Assembly (NCBI GenBank): GCA_014621425.1
Contig: JAANBB010000022.1
Span: forward strand, 186,001-250,000
Direction: 5' to 3'
Length of the DNA stretch: 64,000 nucleotides
Source: Cylindrodendrum hubeiense
Lineage: Eukaryota > Ascomycota > Sordariomycetes > Hypocreales > Nectriaceae
Shown: positions 22,113 through 33,194 of the stretch, in pieces
Layout: each line of letters starts with the position of its first letter
How positions within the stretch are numbered: position 1 is the stretch's first letter
Position numbers and translations under genes: made by a program
Notes under the pieces: generated by a model
What the model saw: only the letters and a program-made list of their open reading frames with translations
The model's database searches: none
Told to the model about the DNA's origin: nothing

Positions 22113-23415
22113 GACGGGATGGGGCCTTGGATGCGGAGTAGATGGGCTCGGAATACGTGGCGCTCAGAAGAATTAGAAGAAGCTGGACTCGGGCGGCGGT
22201 CAATTTTATCAACCGCTACTCGGGTCTTAGATGGCACTGAATACTCTCCGTATAGACCTACGTTATACCATCCCGGGAGACGATGTTAGTCAATCACTGG
22301 CCGAGTCCCGCACAAATCACAGACTGAGGAAAACGAGCCTTATATGCCGCGCCGCGTGGCGGGGTGCGTCTTCAGCAGCGGTACTTGATGAGTACTAGCA
22401 GAGCATGTTAGCGGCGGGGAGCTGAAAGGAACGGCCTGGCGCCACACCCGATTGAGTTGGGAGCAGATTTCAGACTATTGAAACCGTGCCTTCGAGAAGA
22501 ATGCGGCTGGCGCAAAGAGGGAATGGCGAGTAGTCGGGCATCTGGACGGCGGGTCAAATATCAACGCCGTCGCAGTTGTGCGGTCAATCGGCGCGAGGGC
22601 AGGCGAGGTTGGCATACAAACATGATGAGTACTGCAAAAAGACACGTTTATTCCCTTTTTCCTTCTTTTTTTCTTTTTAATTTGAATTTTTCCTTTCGTT
22701 GCCTTGTTCTCCATAGTTCTCATTGTCATCTCTTTTTTCTTTTCTGTTGGGGATTTAATGAAGTGTTATAATTATTATTCCTTACATTTAGGTTCTTGAA
22801 TTTAATTGAGACTTTCCCTTTCTTAGCGACTAGTAAGAATTACTGCACCGAGGAACGTCACGCAGGCGAATTTGCGACCAAAGCACACCTTGTATGTGCA
22901 GGCATACCCAGCGCGACCGGGCATTGTGAGGGCGGGGGTAAATCAATAGTTTGCGCAGAATACGCCTTGGGAGGCTCACTGAGTCACTGAGTGGCATGCA
23001 CCCCCCTGCATCGTACTTTCAGCTTTAATGCAGCTTGGTATTTACAGCTGCCTTGACACACACTTATCAGAACAAGACGCAGTCCTATTATGACACTTAG
23101 AGTGACGGATCAGTTATGGATTCAATTGGGGAGGAGTTGTTAATTTGATAATACAGTGGCACTACTCTACATTTCACATGTATGCCTACTTTGAAGCCGA
23201 GTACGTTCATCTTCAAATGTCTTGATATGTGTTTAGTTAATCTACAAGCTCGTTAAATACTTGCAATGTAGCTAATCAGCTTTATCAAAATATATAGTAC
23301 AATCTAACACCTTAAGCTTCATATTCATGACTGATACCAGCTACACAAGCGAAATTTATCAAGACACCAGTTGGTAATTTTGATGAACGAAATGTAACCA
23401 ATACTGTACTCCGTA
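22113..23415. other. intergenic region before the transposon
   Basis: Contains the promoter of the 739-residue protein and a T-rich tract near 22650-22745. A+T content rises towards the transposon. No convincing gene. Confidence 0.45.
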
Positions 23416-23520
23416 CTCGGTGGGTTGACTAAGCGTGGCCGTTAGGCCCCCACCTCTCCCTTGGAGAGGTGGTATTGTAACCCGTAACTGCGTCGGTTGT
23501 GTAACCGCCTTTTTCAACTT
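23416..23520 (+). repeat. left terminal inverted repeat with internal palindrome
   Basis: Left end of the transposon. It contains a perfect 10-bp-arm hairpin, CCACCTCTCC then CTT then GGAGAGGTGG, near 23449-23471. The counterpart at the right end has the same hairpin with a paired substitution. Confidence 0.8.
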
Positions 23521-26124
23521 TAGCTGTATAGGGCTATAGTAAAGGAGGTCCTAAATTAATAAGAAAAATATTATTATGAAGCTATTAATCTAAATAATCA
23601 TATCCCCGAATGTGAGATATTTTTATTAAGGAATAGGACTGTAGTAAATTAATATATTAAGACCCTATATCCGGTGCCGTAACTTTGGTATAGTAATTTG
23701 AGTGTTACTAATAGTGATTTCTGGCTTATCTTTGCTATTATCTGAATAATGATTAGGTATCTGATTATAACCAAATCCTCTGTAATTAACAGTTTGTATC
23801 TGAGCCTTATTTTCCTTAGTTATTTTGTTTGTAAATGGTCTATTTTGAATATTTAAAATATATTATATTATAGTCTTAATCTATATGGATATAATAATCT
23901 TAATATTATTATTATCTGACTCTCTATCTTAAGGTAAAGGAGATAGCTTAATTGATAAGACTATTGAGATAAAATCACTGATAATAATATTAGGGCTTTT
24001 AATCTTATTAATCTAATTAGCTAATCTAGTTTTCTTTAAGTCTTTCTAAGTGATCACTTTAGGGATAGCTAGGAGGATTAAAAGTGGCTATATTATAAAT
24101 AGAAAAGACTATCTCTGATTATTAGTATTAGCCTAAGATTATAATAATCACTTAATAACCTTAATCTCTTCTAGAAGCTGGTTTCTATTCTGCATTTCCT
24201 ATAGCTAAGCCTCTTCCTCTATAAGCTAGGTTGCCTTTATAGCAGTTACTGGCCGGCTCTGAGGGCGGGGCTGAGAGGGCCTGGCTTCCCCGGCTATCTT
24301 AGTAGTCTTATTTTCACGGATATTATAGAAAAGCTCTACCTATAATTACTTTTCCTTTCTAGTAATAGTATTCTAATCTTTATAATTGTGATTATTAATC
24401 TTATAATATAATTAGTTAATAGTATAAGCTCTATTATTAATTTGAATTTAATATTATATATATATATATTAATTTTCTTATATAATCTATTCCTTTTAAA
24501 GCTAAATGATCTTTTTATATAATGATTATATTATAATAGAAAGATCTAAGGTAGTCTTAGTATATAAAATAACTATTTATATTAGGCTATTTAAGATATA
24601 TAATTTATCTTAAATTAAATATAAATCTTTCTTAGTCTTTTAAGGTATAATAGTATTTTTTTATAATTACTTAGGAAATAATAGCTTTTCTTTATTTTTT
24701 ATAATCTTATATAAAAACTCTAAGATAAACTCTAGGTTAAAGGGTATAAAACTAGCCTTTTTAAATCTAATATAAATATAATATATTTTAAATATTATCT
24801 TATATAACTAATTCTATTAATTAAGGAAGTTATATTAGAATATCTATATACTATTAGTAATAAGAAAGTTATTAAGAGTATATTATTATTCCCTTTTAAA
24901 ATACTAATAGATTCTAATATTAAGAGATTAAAGAAGATAATTTATATAAGAAAAAAAGTAGAAAGGGATAATATTAAATATATAATAATATTAGATAAAA
25001 TTAAGATCTTTATAAGTAGAAAACCTATCTATTAGAAATAATTAATAAATAGGATTTATTTTTCTAATTATCTAAGAAATAGAAAATATTAAAGTTTAAT
25101 TTTAAGTTTCCTTTATAAGATTAGGATTATAACTAAACCAGATCTTAATAGAAAAATTATTAAAATTATTATTATAAGTAAATAAATAATAGTTAAAGTA
25201 CTATAATTATTATTAGATTTATTAGGTATTATTAAAGTTAGAAGATATATATATTAAGACTATCTATTTATTAATATTAATTATAATATATTCTTCTAAT
25301 AATATTTTTATTATTAGGATAAGAAATAAAGATATTAATATTCTAGTTATATTAATAATATCTATAGAGAAAAGAGAGTCTTTATTCCCTAATTAAAAGA
25401 CTATAGGCTAGGTATTTTCCTTTATTTAGGTTAAAAAGATCTTAAATTTATTATTAACCTATCTAATTTAAAGAAATATCTTATTAAAATTCTAGAAATT
25501 AACCTTCTTAATTAACTTTCCTATTATAATAGTTTTAAATTTCTTAAACTAATCTTCTAATCTTAGAAGATTAAGCTCAATATTAATATAGATAACTTCC
25601 TTGATTTTTAGGATCTTATATTATAGCTCTAGATAATACTTTTTAAAATAATATATTCAAGACTTTAAAATTATAATCTTAAGACTTTTAATATAATATT
25701 TTTATAAAAAACTAATATAATTACAAATAATAAGTTCTATAATAATAAATATATTTTTTTCTATAATTCTAATAAATATAATTAAAGCTTACTCTTCTAC
25801 TATTATAAGAGCTAGTAGATAATTACCTTTATAATTAGAAGGAAAAGCTTTTCCTACTCTTAATAAAGATATATATTTCTTTATAATAGAGACCCTAGCT
25901 TAGTATTAAGTAATGATTTCCGTGATAGTTATCTTACAAGGTAATGCAGGATTCCCACAAATTATATATATAACTGCATCGCTAGCCAGATACACACAGG
26001 CTACACAAACCACAGTTATACGGGATTTAACTGAAATTGGAGGCATAGTAAGATTGATAGTAAAAGATACTAGGGTTCAATTTTGGAAGAGATTGGGCTT
26101 GAATAGAAGCTGCTGGCTTATACG

Positions 26125-26251
26125 GAAGTTAAAAAAGGCGGTTACACAACCGACGCAGTTACGGGTTACGATACCCCCTCTCCAAGGGAGAGGGGGGAGC
26201 CTAGAGCTCCCAGTGGAGCCTGCGTAACGTGTGCTTAGTCAACCCCCCGAG
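26125..26251 (-). repeat. right terminal inverted repeat with internal palindrome
   Basis: Inverted copy of the left terminus. Read on the minus strand, it carries about 25 bp extra between the tip and the hairpin. The hairpin arms differ from the left end at one position on each side, and pairing is kept. Confidence 0.8.
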
Positions 26252-26607
26252 TACACTGTAATTAGCCATTACAATTCTAATGTAATCTGCCTAGTGGCGC
26301 TTGAAACCCTGCACGCACTAATACACAACGGTATCAGCAAGCTGAGCGGGCGCTTCAGTACAGCACCAGGACGAATCACAAATTCGTTTATTTTTATCGC
26401 TCAATAGAGAGAGACAGGTTTGTAGCCAAAAATAGCGCAACCACGCCCGTCACAACAAAATGTAAATATTGGTGTACATGCTACTAGGTCAAATGACGCG
26501 GTGTATTAATCGCATGTTTCTTCCTCTCCGTCTCATGATTCTCATCCTGGGCGAATCCTCACAATTATATCGTCTCTCTAAGGCAATCGCATGGCAGGAT
26601 TCGCAAA

Positions 26608-28569
26608 ATGAAGAACGACATTGCATCCCCATTAAGCGGAATCAGAGCCAGCTCTGCCGAGTCGTTACATTCGAGGATACTTCGAATTCAGCGCACCGCG
26701 CAGCTTGTACAGCAGAAGACTGCTATGCGGCTATGCGTGCAAGTTGACCTAACTGCCGCCGAAAAACTCAACGAAAGATCGACCCCGATCGAGTTACGAC
26801 ATCACAAGTCAGATGAGTACATCGCAGTATCTTGTCCATGGAGTCTCCCTGGCCACGATACAGTATCTGGTCGGTACAAGTTCGCACCGGAGCAACCTCC
26901 TGGAGTCATCATGCCATCAGACATTGTTCTGGATCGCATCCTCAACTTTAAAATCTGCAACCCTGACTATCTACACACGCCATTCTGGGTTGACAAGATA
27001 TGCATCAATCAAGAAGCAAGCGATGAAAAGGAGATGGCAGTACACTCTATGGATCTTGTGTACCAGTACAGCGGCAGGAAAGTAGTCACAGCTGGGCAGG
27101 AGCAAATAGTCGGCTGCTCGCTTGGTCTCTTGTTTGTGGAAATCAAAACAGTCGCTCAACTGACGATGCTTCGGAAACTGCTGGACAGCGGGTTCGCTGA
27201 GAACAATAATCATGAGCCAAAGCTACTCATATCTGTTGAGGAGGCCAATTCTGTACTTGAGCTCATCGAAGCCATTCTGCAGGATAACTGGTGGCACAGG
27301 GCATGGATCTTTCAAGAGGAATTTCTGGCCTCTAGGCACATGATTTTGCTTCTGCCTTGCACCTTGGATCGAACAGGTTTGTTCGAAAATGAAGATGGTG
27401 TGGATCTCTTCGGGAAGACTTCAGGAGAGATTGAAGTGCGTCCTCTCAACTTCCGAACCGAAGTAACCACGTTTTGCCTTGCTTTGACCCGCGAGGCCGA
27501 CAAAATTGGACAAGAGCGATGTTTCAAGATCCTGACTTATGCGCGACGATATACCTTCTTGTACAGAAGCAAGTATGCAGCCGGCCCAAGCTCCGTGGTC
27601 CACGCCATGTCGCCAGCGATATTCGAAGACATCAGCACTCGTGGGATAACCGTGCCGTCTGACATTTTGGCGATTGCTGCAAACTGCTGCAGATATATCA
27701 CTCGGCTGGACTCCCAAGTCTTGAATACTGCTGACGAGAGTCTGAGCGTCGCAATCTTGACTCTTTTTGTGATGAATGGAGAGATAATTCGCCATGATGT
27801 CCAACCCGAGGCCATTGTGCAACAAACCGTGCTCGAATTTCTGCGCACCGCAAAATTACAAATCCAGCCACCGCTCCAGGCTGCAGAGTTGATCTTCATC
27901 AAGATGTGCCGTCTCCCCACTGTCAGTATAAGCAGTGCGGGACTAATGGTGAGAGGTGTATTGTCACGTCTAGACAAGAGAATTAAAGTGAAAATCTCTG
28001 CTTCGGATGAAGACCTATACTGGAAAAATAACGATGCCACTGAAACGAACGTGCTCAATGTGGGTGAAAAGCGATTGCTTCGCGTACTAGAAGGACACTT
28101 GAAGAGCATTTATCAGGAGGGCGGAAGAGCACTCCACACAAAGCTGGACGAGTTCTTGGACGTAAAAAAGAATGAGAGGGCGCCACAGTTCTGGAGTCAG
28201 CAGCACATCCAAGTGATGATGGCGAAAGGTGTGTGCCGAGCAATCGCTGAGCACAAACCATTGTGGTTGTCGCGCCTCCACGTCCCGAGGAAATGGACTC
28301 CCTGGCTCGGCATCTTCGTTCCCGACGATTCCTTGGACGTCGCGGTGCCTATTTCATTCGTATTTACAGCTACACAGACCGACAACGAGTTCAAGGACCG
28401 TGGTGCCAAGTTGGCGAGGAAGAATTCAAGGGTAACGTCGTTACAAGTCAGATTCGCTCCTGGCACTCAACAAATTGTGCCGAGGAAGTGGATGAATGGT
28501 CTTTGGTTCTTCAATAACAAAGACCATCCAAGCAGCTTAACTATCCCATGGCCCAGATGGATGCAATAG
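26608..28569 (+). CDS. heterokaryon-incompatibility (HET) domain protein
   Basis: 653 residues, single open frame. HET proteins trigger cell death after fusion of unlike hyphae, or act downstream of NLRs. The three HET blocks are visible: YIAVSCPWSLPG, FWVDKICINQ, and WWHRAWIFQEEFLASR. The first block is slightly off the usual YAALSYCWG pattern. The C-terminal two thirds have no domain I recognise. The start at 26608 lies 357 bp from the transposon edge, so the promoter may be influenced by the silenced element. The PNP-NLR gene 9 kb away may be functionally related; this is inference. Confidence 0.85.
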   Translation: MKNDIASPLSGIRASSAESLHSRILRIQRTAQLVQQKTAMRLCVQVDLTAAEKLNERSTPIELRHHKSDEYIAVSCPWSLPGHDTVSGRYKFAPEQPPGVIMPSDIVLDRILNFKICNPDYLHTPFWVDKICINQEASDEKEMAVHSMDLVYQYSGRKVVTAGQEQIVGCSLGLLFVEIKTVAQLTMLRKLLDSGFAENNNHEPKLLISVEEANSVLELIEAILQDNWWHRAWIFQEEFLASRHMILLLPCTLDRTGLFENEDGVDLFGKTSGEIEVRPLNFRTEVTTFCLALTREADKIGQERCFKILTYARRYTFLYRSKYAAGPSSVVHAMSPAIFEDISTRGITVPSDILAIAANCCRYITRLDSQVLNTADESLSVAILTLFVMNGEIIRHDVQPEAIVQQTVLEFLRTAKLQIQPPLQAAELIFIKMCRLPTVSISSAGLMVRGVLSRLDKRIKVKISASDEDLYWKNNDATETNVLNVGEKRLLRVLEGHLKSIYQEGGRALHTKLDEFLDVKKNERAPQFWSQQHIQVMMAKGVCRAIAEHKPLWLSRLHVPRKWTPWLGIFVPDDSLDVAVPISFVFTATQTDNEFKDRGAKLARKNSRVTSLQVRFAPGTQQIVPRKWMNGLWFFNNKDHPSSLTIPWPRWMQ

Positions 28570-28786
28570 TTGGATGAAGGGAGTAATCACATAAATATCT
28601 CAAGAGCCATTAAACGACTTGAAAAAAATCACCCCTTATGCATTCTGATATTCCGTTTGGATGACATTCAGAAAGAGGGTGAACCGGGAGTTGTAGTTCG
28701 CAGCCTGCAGTCTGACTCCGCGCCACTACTTGGTTGTGTGCATACATTCATAGTGTAGTTTTTCGTCGCCCAACTTCATCCAAGAA

Positions 28787-28913
28787 AGCAATTTGGCGCA
28801 GTGGAAGCGCGGTATGTTTAGGCTCCAACCATCAACGTCATCGGTTCGAAAACTAATTCATCCCAGCCGGGCTCATAACCCGGAGGTCGCACGATCGAAA
28901 CGTGCAATTGCTA
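28787..28913 (+). tRNA. initiator tRNA-Met (CAT) interrupted by a 55-nt insert between D-arm and anticodon arm
   Basis: Without the insert (28812-28866) the gene is a perfect 72-nt initiator tRNA: a 7-bp acceptor stem AGCAATT/AATTGCT with A1-T72, D-stem GCGC/GCGC, anticodon arm CCGGG-CTCATAA-CCCGG, T-arm GCACG-ATCGAAA-CGTGC, and discriminator A. Initiator identity follows from the A1:U72 pair, the GGG:CCC anticodon-stem pairs and A at positions 54 and 60. All stems pair fully, so this is not a decayed copy. Normal eukaryotic tRNA introns lie one base 3' of the anticodon; this insert is before the anticodon stem. No CCA is encoded, as expected. Confidence 0.88.
28812..28866 (+). other. spliceosomal-type intron inside the initiator tRNA gene
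   Basis: The insert starts GTATGT, has ACTAAT 17-22 nt before the end, and ends CCCAG. It is 55 nt long, the same size and signals as the protein-gene introns in this window. It splits the tRNA after nucleotide 25. A promoter B-box-like GGTTCGAAAAC lies inside it at about 28843-28853. That the spliceosome removes it is inference. Confidence 0.65.
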
Positions 28914-28940
28914 AGCACTATGCCTCTTCGAGGTCATTTC

Positions 28941-28945
28941 TTTTT
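28941..28945 (+). terminator. RNA polymerase III terminator (T5)
   Basis: The first run of at least four T after the tRNA, 27 nt beyond its end. Longer T runs follow at 28954 and 28960-28968. Confidence 0.5.
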
Positions 28946-31276
28946 GCACCTTTTCAATTTTTTTTCGCCCACTTTTCTTTTTACCCATGCTACCCAGGCC
29001 GCCTTGTACAGGGAGCCGCCGCCACTTGGCCAAACGACAAAAACCGTAGCCCAAGCTGTGAATAATATGGAGAAAACAACTTCATTTTCTATCATACATA
29101 GACAGTCAAACAATCCATATGCAGCTCGGTTGATTTGTACACCTGACGGCGATACCCCATGCCCAGGGTTTCCACCTCGATATGATACCATTTGATGACT
29201 AAGTTATTGCCCAACACACAATTGTAGATCCCTCGTTCTAGCTGATAGCTGATATCCGATGCCTCTAAATATGATAAGCAGATGGCATGACGCAGAATCA
29301 AAACCGTGCAATCCCCTTACTAGCTGAAAAGAGCCCGAAATAGGTTACCTGATCAAAATCTAGTGCATTCCACTTGAAGCCTGCTTCTATGAACCCAGCA
29401 CCTCACTCTGGACAGTTGGTTGTCATGAAGGCGTTGTTCTCGTCCAGAGCTGGACTGGTATCATATTTCTTGGTGGGGTAATACTCCTCCATCAGCCTCA
29501 GGAGCCTACTATTACCTGTATCCTTCAAGAGCTTTCCATGATACATGTACGTATGGCAGCGTTCTTCTCTGGGTCCTTGTTGGGTCTTTGCCAGTAGTGG
29601 TCTTGTTAGTTGGGTTAATGTGGCTCTTGTAAGCTACTACATCAAGCTCTTCGATCAGATGAGAGGCCTGGACGACCCTTCGTTGTTGTTATTGGTTAAC
29701 AGTCAGAAAATGTGAAGAGTATGATTAAGCAATCTTGGAGGCAACGCTTGGCGCTTACATTCATCAATCGCCATAGAAAGTGTACCTTAACAGTGCCGAC
29801 CACGTAGTGGGGCTATAGGAGTCGATAGTTGGCCAAATTTGAAGCAAAATCCTCATGGAAAGCACCGATTGTCTGAAATAAGAGATACGTGACGGAACCA
29901 TGCTTGGATGCTATAAGAATCTTGTCGCCCTGGGCATCCCATGTGAGTCAAGCCTCTTGGTGGATAGTTGCGTCTCCCTCCTGCGAACCTTTTTCAGTAG
30001 TTGATGCAATCCCAAAGTATCTGTTAACTTTGGGGGTCTGTATATTGAGACCAGCAGCCTTGCGAGTTTGGTCCTTGGCGTGGTCAAGAGTTGCTAGTTC
30101 ATTCTTCGTTACACTGCGCGTGCTAGACAAATAACCGCCCAGGGTGAATGATGTAGCAAACATGTTTCATTGGATGATTGTATTAGCAGTGTAGCGACCG
30201 TGGCAATCCCGATATGTTAATTTCTCAAGACAGATGAGACTTCTTAGGGTCATCTTATAAAAAGGCTAGATTGACCATACCAGGTATTTTAGTCACACCT
30301 ACCACACCCACCGCCCTGCATGAACAGATATGTGTCCTAGATCTCCCCTTGTCAACTTTAGAGCAGACCTTGCAAGCTACAAATGGACCTCTCAGTTGAC
30401 ATGCATACGTAGTAATAATACACCGCCGAGATTCCCAAGATCACCAAGGCTCCGAGCTGAAGCCATTGACATCTGATACACCGGTTCTTTTCGGATGCAA
30501 CATGACCGTATCCTAGGGTAGGGATTAACGTGGAAAGAGGGGCTACGGCCGCATCCGTCTCAGGAGGGAAACTATCGATCAGGTGGCACTAGCCTCTCCT
30601 GTGTCCAGGATAAACAGGGGACGTGCCGCGCTGTGCCGTGCCACAGGATTTATGGGCTGTTGAACAACGCTATTGAAAAACATGAGTTACGCTTTACCCT
30701 AATCAATCGTTAATGCATTAACTAGGTATTTTTTTAATAAACATCTGGACATGCTAAGATTGGTCAATTGTCACAACCAGAGTTTTGCAGCACTACGGGG
30801 AACCGAGCCAATAATGTCGCATCTAGTATAGGTCATCCCTGTACTACGCAGTGGTGGCGGGTTCATTCCACTGCTACCGCGGTGGGGCTTGTCGTCTGCA
30901 TAGTTAGAGTCGGCGCTTCACCCTTGCCAAGTCACGAGGGACGCCATTCATATGAAACGGACCAGTAGGTTGCTCCGTAGGGTCCAGTAGGACGCCAAGG
31001 TGGAAGTTCTAACTAGAACTCAGCCCATATCCACAGCTGCAGTATAGACTAGCTACAGTAAGCTTGGGAGCTTGACTTGCAGAGATAATGGTAGCTTAGT
31101 CCATAATCCAGCAAAACTCCACTTACCCCTGTGATATGACGATGTTTCAGCCCGCGAGTCACATGTGGCGGAATCTTTCAGTCTACTTATCGCCCCTAGT
31201 CACTTCCTCAGCCAGCCTCAGCTTACTCCCATGCATAGATACCTGAAAGAAGTGTTTCAAATTTATACCCATAGCA
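28946..31276. other. gene-poor region with a decayed coding relic
   Basis: No intact gene. Minus-strand reading between about 30163 and 29400 shows several protein-like stretches separated by stops and frame changes (see the pseudogene entry). The rest is unremarkable. Confidence 0.45.
29400..30163 (-). pseudogene. relic of an unrecognised gene
   Basis: Reads as a 71-codon frame from 30163 (FTLGGYLSSTRSVTK... ending IHQEA, stop), then another frame with WDAQGDKILIASKHGSV and ANYRLL before a stop. Near 29400-29540 a third frame has YMYHGKLLKDTG and PALDENNAFMTTNCPE. Order and strand agree, but no set of introns I tried links them. The family was not recognised. It could also be a living gene with introns I failed to place. 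Confidence 0.3.
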
Positions 31277-31285
31277 TATATAAAG
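31277..31285 (+). promoter_or_regulatory. TATA box of the 31426 gene
   Basis: TATATAAAG, 141 bp before the start codon, followed by a C/T-rich stretch typical of fungal transcription starts. Confidence 0.55.
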
Positions 31286-31425
31286 TGGCATGAGTGTCGG
31301 CATACATTCATTCTCCATTCAGTCATCTTTGTTAGACTTCATAGTTTCTCGTGACTCCTTCCGCGGCACTTACTAACCCACAATTATTTCCATCTTGATC
31401 TACACCTGAATCTATCACAACCACA

Positions 31426-32972
31426 ATGTCAAACACACCAGCGGATAAGTGGAATCCTTCCAGTGATGGTGAGAAGAATTTCAAAAAGGCCTTGGAAAGT
31501 CTTTCTCAATCGGTTGATTCTGTCCTAATCTCTCCTATGGAGAAGAAGGAGAACGAAGAACAAGAGAAAAAGTTCCTCTTGCAGGATCAAAGCTATTTTG
31601 GTAAGTTGACAGCTCGCCATTTGTTCTTATCCGAGAGATGCGACAAAATGCCAGAAGTTAACAATCCTACGCGGCATAGCACTCAAGGCGTACGTGATGA
31701 CAGGAAAGAATTTTCCTGCTACCAATCATGAATTCGACTACGCGATCTCCAGGAGTGCCTTTAAGCGATTTGACGCAATCGACCCTGCAATCTATGAGGA
31801 GACCCGAGAGGCTCTTGTAGGAGTCGGAAGATTGTGCAAGCCTTTCTATGAAACGAAATTGCACGGCATGGGTAAGGGTTTTCTTCTTCTTCCTGCCTTT
31901 CGCTTCGTCAGTACACGCAAATGATCAATAACTACCCCCAAAGATGCCTATCTGTTTGCCTTCAACTGTCATTTCTAACATTAGGCAGTCCACGCTGGCT
32001 CTTTGGCGGTCACCTGGAGTACGACAACTCTGGAGTATCTCACTGGGTCCAAAGAGTTCAATCTCCATTCCCCACTAATGGTTCTAACGGACCTACAGTA
32101 TAAGAAACTGGAAGACAGGGACGACAGATTCAACAGCGCTCTCAGTGTGGCAGGCTTCTTGCTTGATATGCTTCAAAATGCAGCTGAAGAGGGGAAGATC
32201 TCGGCTCAACAACTCGTTACTGATTTAATGAAGGTCAGCTAAGTTCACTTCCCTCTGCATTGCTTGAAGGCCCTGCGGTTTTAATTCTTGACTAACAACT
32301 CCATGTAAATAGTTTCGAAGCGATACGCAAGAGCTGTTATCTAGGATGCGGCACCTCATTCAGCAATATGATACGGGTCCAGCTGTGAATCCCAGCAACA
32401 AGATTGAGCCGTATCTCATGTTTCTCAACAAGGACTTCCAAAATTCCGCCAAGCTGGTTGATGATAAGTTGACTCAATACAACACCACGTACGGTGATTG
32501 GAAGACAGCCACAGGATTAGCCGTCGGAGTTGGCGTATCAATCGGCTGGTTGCCAGTTTTCGGCTGGGTCCCGCTTGGCTTTTTGGCGCACAATGGCGAC
32601 GAACTGCATGACACGTGCGCAACTCTTCACAACGAAAATGAGACTTTGAAACGTGAGAACGAACAGGAACATAAGCTGATTGAGTGGGTCACGGGCATTG
32701 CTAAACAATTCGATGGCTTGGAGGGGAAGATCAACAGCGCTGTCACTGCAGTCGACGTGCTTAGTTCAATGTTTGAACATCAAGGCAAGTCTTATAGGCT
32801 GATAAAGGCGTCCCTCGGAGCAATCAGCTCCTATACGAATAATGAGGATGCAAATAATCGCAAAGATTTCATTGATCACAATGTTAAAGAGACCTCTCGG
32901 AGATTGGAGGAGCTGCAGAAAGCAGCCAGAGGATTTCTCCAAGCTATTCTCACCGAAACTATCATTCTCTGA
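31426..32972 (+). CDS. helical protein with central hydrophobic segment (alpha-pore-former-like)
   Basis: Four exons: 31426-31600, 31680-31871, 31989-32233 and 32313-32972. The donors are GTAAGT, GTAAGG and a weaker GTCAGC. The joined frame is 423 residues and closes exactly. There is no signal peptide. Most of the chain reads as long amphipathic helices. One hydrophobic stretch of about 26 residues (around residues 262-287, containing GVGVSIGWLPVFGW) sits between helices, followed by a coiled-coil region (CATLHNENETLKRENEQEH). This layout is that of ClyA/Hbl/XaxA-type alpha pore-forming proteins, but I recognise no diagnostic sequence motif, so the link is structural inference. The gene has a TATA box and faces the 33195-34455 gene tail to tail, 222 bp apart. 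It could be a defence effector or an unrelated membrane-remodelling protein. Confidence 0.72.
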
Positions 32973-33194
32973 CGTTACTCAGGCAATGGAACAGATAGAT
33001 TTTTCGTCTCATAATATGAGTAGAGTATTTTTAATTCTATACAAACTAGATCCCAAATAACTCGAGCTAATGCACGTTTTGATCTAAATCGATGCCAAAG
33101 TCGAATATCTTAGATATATTAAGCTCAGTGGTGCTCTGTGCACCTTGCTATAGGACTTACACGATGATATAGCACGGTGTATTTTGCACTGCAA

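Larger units (their letters stand above)
23416..26251. mobile_element. RIP-degraded DNA transposon (TA target site, Tc1/mariner-like)
   Basis: Two inverted termini start CTCGG.GGGTTGACTAAG and are each flanked by TA (23414-23415 and 26252-26253), as in Tc1/mariner-Fot/pogo elements. Inner parts of the termini match over a long stretch, including CGTAACTGCGTCGGTTGTG. The 2.8 kb length fits this class. The core (about 23540-25900) is almost pure A+T and full of stops in all frames, consistent with heavy RIP. No transposase frame survives, so the superfamily call rests on termini, target site and length. The outer 100-300 bp at each end kept normal composition. Confidence 0.75.

Noticed and set aside
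25913..26227. Plus-strand frame at the right end of the transposon
   Set aside because: It runs through the terminal inverted repeat, so it is not a surviving transposase.
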